Assembly (NCBI GenBank): GCA_017622115.1
Contig: JAGART010000164.1
Location: forward strand, 1-5,870
DNA from: Clostridia bacterium
GTDB taxonomy: Bacteria > Bacillota > Clostridia > Christensenellales > UBA1242
Direction: 5' to 3'
Length of the DNA: 5,870 nt
Shown: positions 5,498-5,870 of the stretch, piece after piece
Layout: each line of letters opens with the position of its first letter
Position numbering within the stretch: position 1 is the stretch's first letter
The notes under the pieces: model-generated
Database searches by the model: none
What the model was told of the DNA's origin: nothing
What the model saw: only the letters and a program-made list of their open reading frames with translations
Position numbers and translations under genes: made by a program

Positions 5498-5526
5498 GTT
5501 ACAAATTTTGAGTTTTATGGTATAAT
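5498..5526 (+). promoter_or_regulatory. Extended -10 promoter of addB
   Basis: TGGTATAAT (TG at 5518-5519, TATAAT at 5521-5526) is an extended -10. GTTACA (5498-5503), 17 nt upstream, matches the -35 consensus at four of six positions. Transcription would start near 5533, shortly before the AAAGGGG ribosome binding site (5538-5544), which is 7 nt from the ATG. Confidence 0.7.
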
Positions 5527-5551
5527 TTATCTATAATAAAGGGGTGTACAA

Positions 5552-5870
5552 ATGAAGATAAATTTGGTTGTTGGAGATAATTCTTTAGATGTAGTTGATA
5601 CACAAATACAAGTTATTGGTCAAGGTTTAAAGCAAGGTCGCAAACAGTTGATTATTGTGCCTGATAGATTTGCTTTGTCTATGGAAAATTTGGTATTACA
5701 GAAATTAAACTTAACTGCTAGTTTTGATATTGATGTTGTTAGTTTTGCTAGACTTTCTAGCAAAGTTATATCACGTATTCAAGCACCGCAAGTTTTGTCA
5801 AGTCTTGGTGCTACAATGGTAATAGAAATGCTATTATTACAACACGAAAAAGAATTGGTTTGTTTTGGTA
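5552..5870 (+). CDS. addB: AddB, AddAB helicase-nuclease subunit B (N-terminal part)
   Basis: The first 106 codons of a long gene cut by the window edge. AddB joins AddA in the cytoplasm to resect double-strand DNA ends for RecA-dependent repair; it has an inactivated helicase fold at its N-terminus and a nuclease domain near its C-terminus, the latter outside this window. Supporting features are an N-terminal strand MKINLVVG, the hallmark IIVPDRFALSMENLVL (34-49), DIDVVSFARLSSKVI (59-73) and VLSSLGATMVIEMLL (81-95), which match the order and spacing of AddB N-termini in Clostridia. The nucleotide-binding loop that often follows the first strand (GxxGxGKS/T) is absent: the sequence reads VVGDNSLDVVD. 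The start is set by AAAGGGG 7 nt upstream and an extended -10 promoter. The family call is good but rests on one domain; RexB, the streptococcal counterpart, is the alternative name. The next gene is expected to be addA. Confidence 0.75.
   Translation, partial: MKINLVVGDNSLDVVDTQIQVIGQGLKQGRKQLIIVPDRFALSMENLVLQKLNLTASFDIDVVSFARLSSKVISRIQAPQVLSSLGATMVIEMLLLQHEKELVCFG

Overview
This is an AT-rich window (roughly 30% G+C by eye). It has Gram-positive style signals: strong purine-rich ribosome binding sites (AAGGAG, GGAGG, AGGAG, AAAGGGG), TATAAT-type promoters and hairpin-plus-T-run terminators. The protein families (a BcrA/YtrB-like ABC exporter, a YugP-type zinc peptidase, a doubled Myb/SANT-like DNA-binding protein, and the start of AddB) point to a low-GC Firmicute, most likely an uncultured member of the Clostridia. 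TGG is used for Trp and nothing suggests a non-standard genetic code. Taxonomy is inferred from family types only. The region looks chromosomal: no transposase, integrase, phage gene, CRISPR array, tRNA or rRNA was seen.

Layout. Positions 8-1508 (minus strand) hold a two-gene operon, an ABC-transporter ATPase followed by its six-helix permease, with an 8-nt overlap. Its promoter has an AT-rich 27-bp imperfect palindrome lying over the -10 box and a second, perfect 17-bp palindrome just upstream of the -35 box, so it looks tightly regulated. Divergently (plus strand) a short operon encodes a 42-residue single-helix membrane protein (1675-1803) and, 5 nt later, a 266-residue protein with a lysine-rich cytoplasmic tail, one membrane anchor and an exported domain (1809-2609). 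It ends at a symmetrical, probably bidirectional terminator shared with the convergent YugP-like membrane zinc peptidase (2641-3366, minus). Upstream of the peptidase, in the same direction, is a soluble protein of unknown function (3432-4406) whose C-terminal part may be NTF2-like. Divergent from it is a Myb/SANT-like regulator with a coiled-coil tail (4524-5384), whose stop codon lies inside its own terminator hairpin. A compact nested palindrome (5393-5435) follows, then an extended -10 promoter and the first 106 codons of addB (5552 to the window edge), the AddB subunit of the AddAB double-strand-break repair helicase-nuclease.

How they work together. Only the ABC pair and the 1675/1809 membrane pair are clearly co-transcribed; the rest appear to be independent units. 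No obvious multi-gene novel system is present. The best leads are the nested palindrome at 5393-5435, the double-palindrome promoter of the exporter, and the uncharacterised small membrane protein and its anchored partner.
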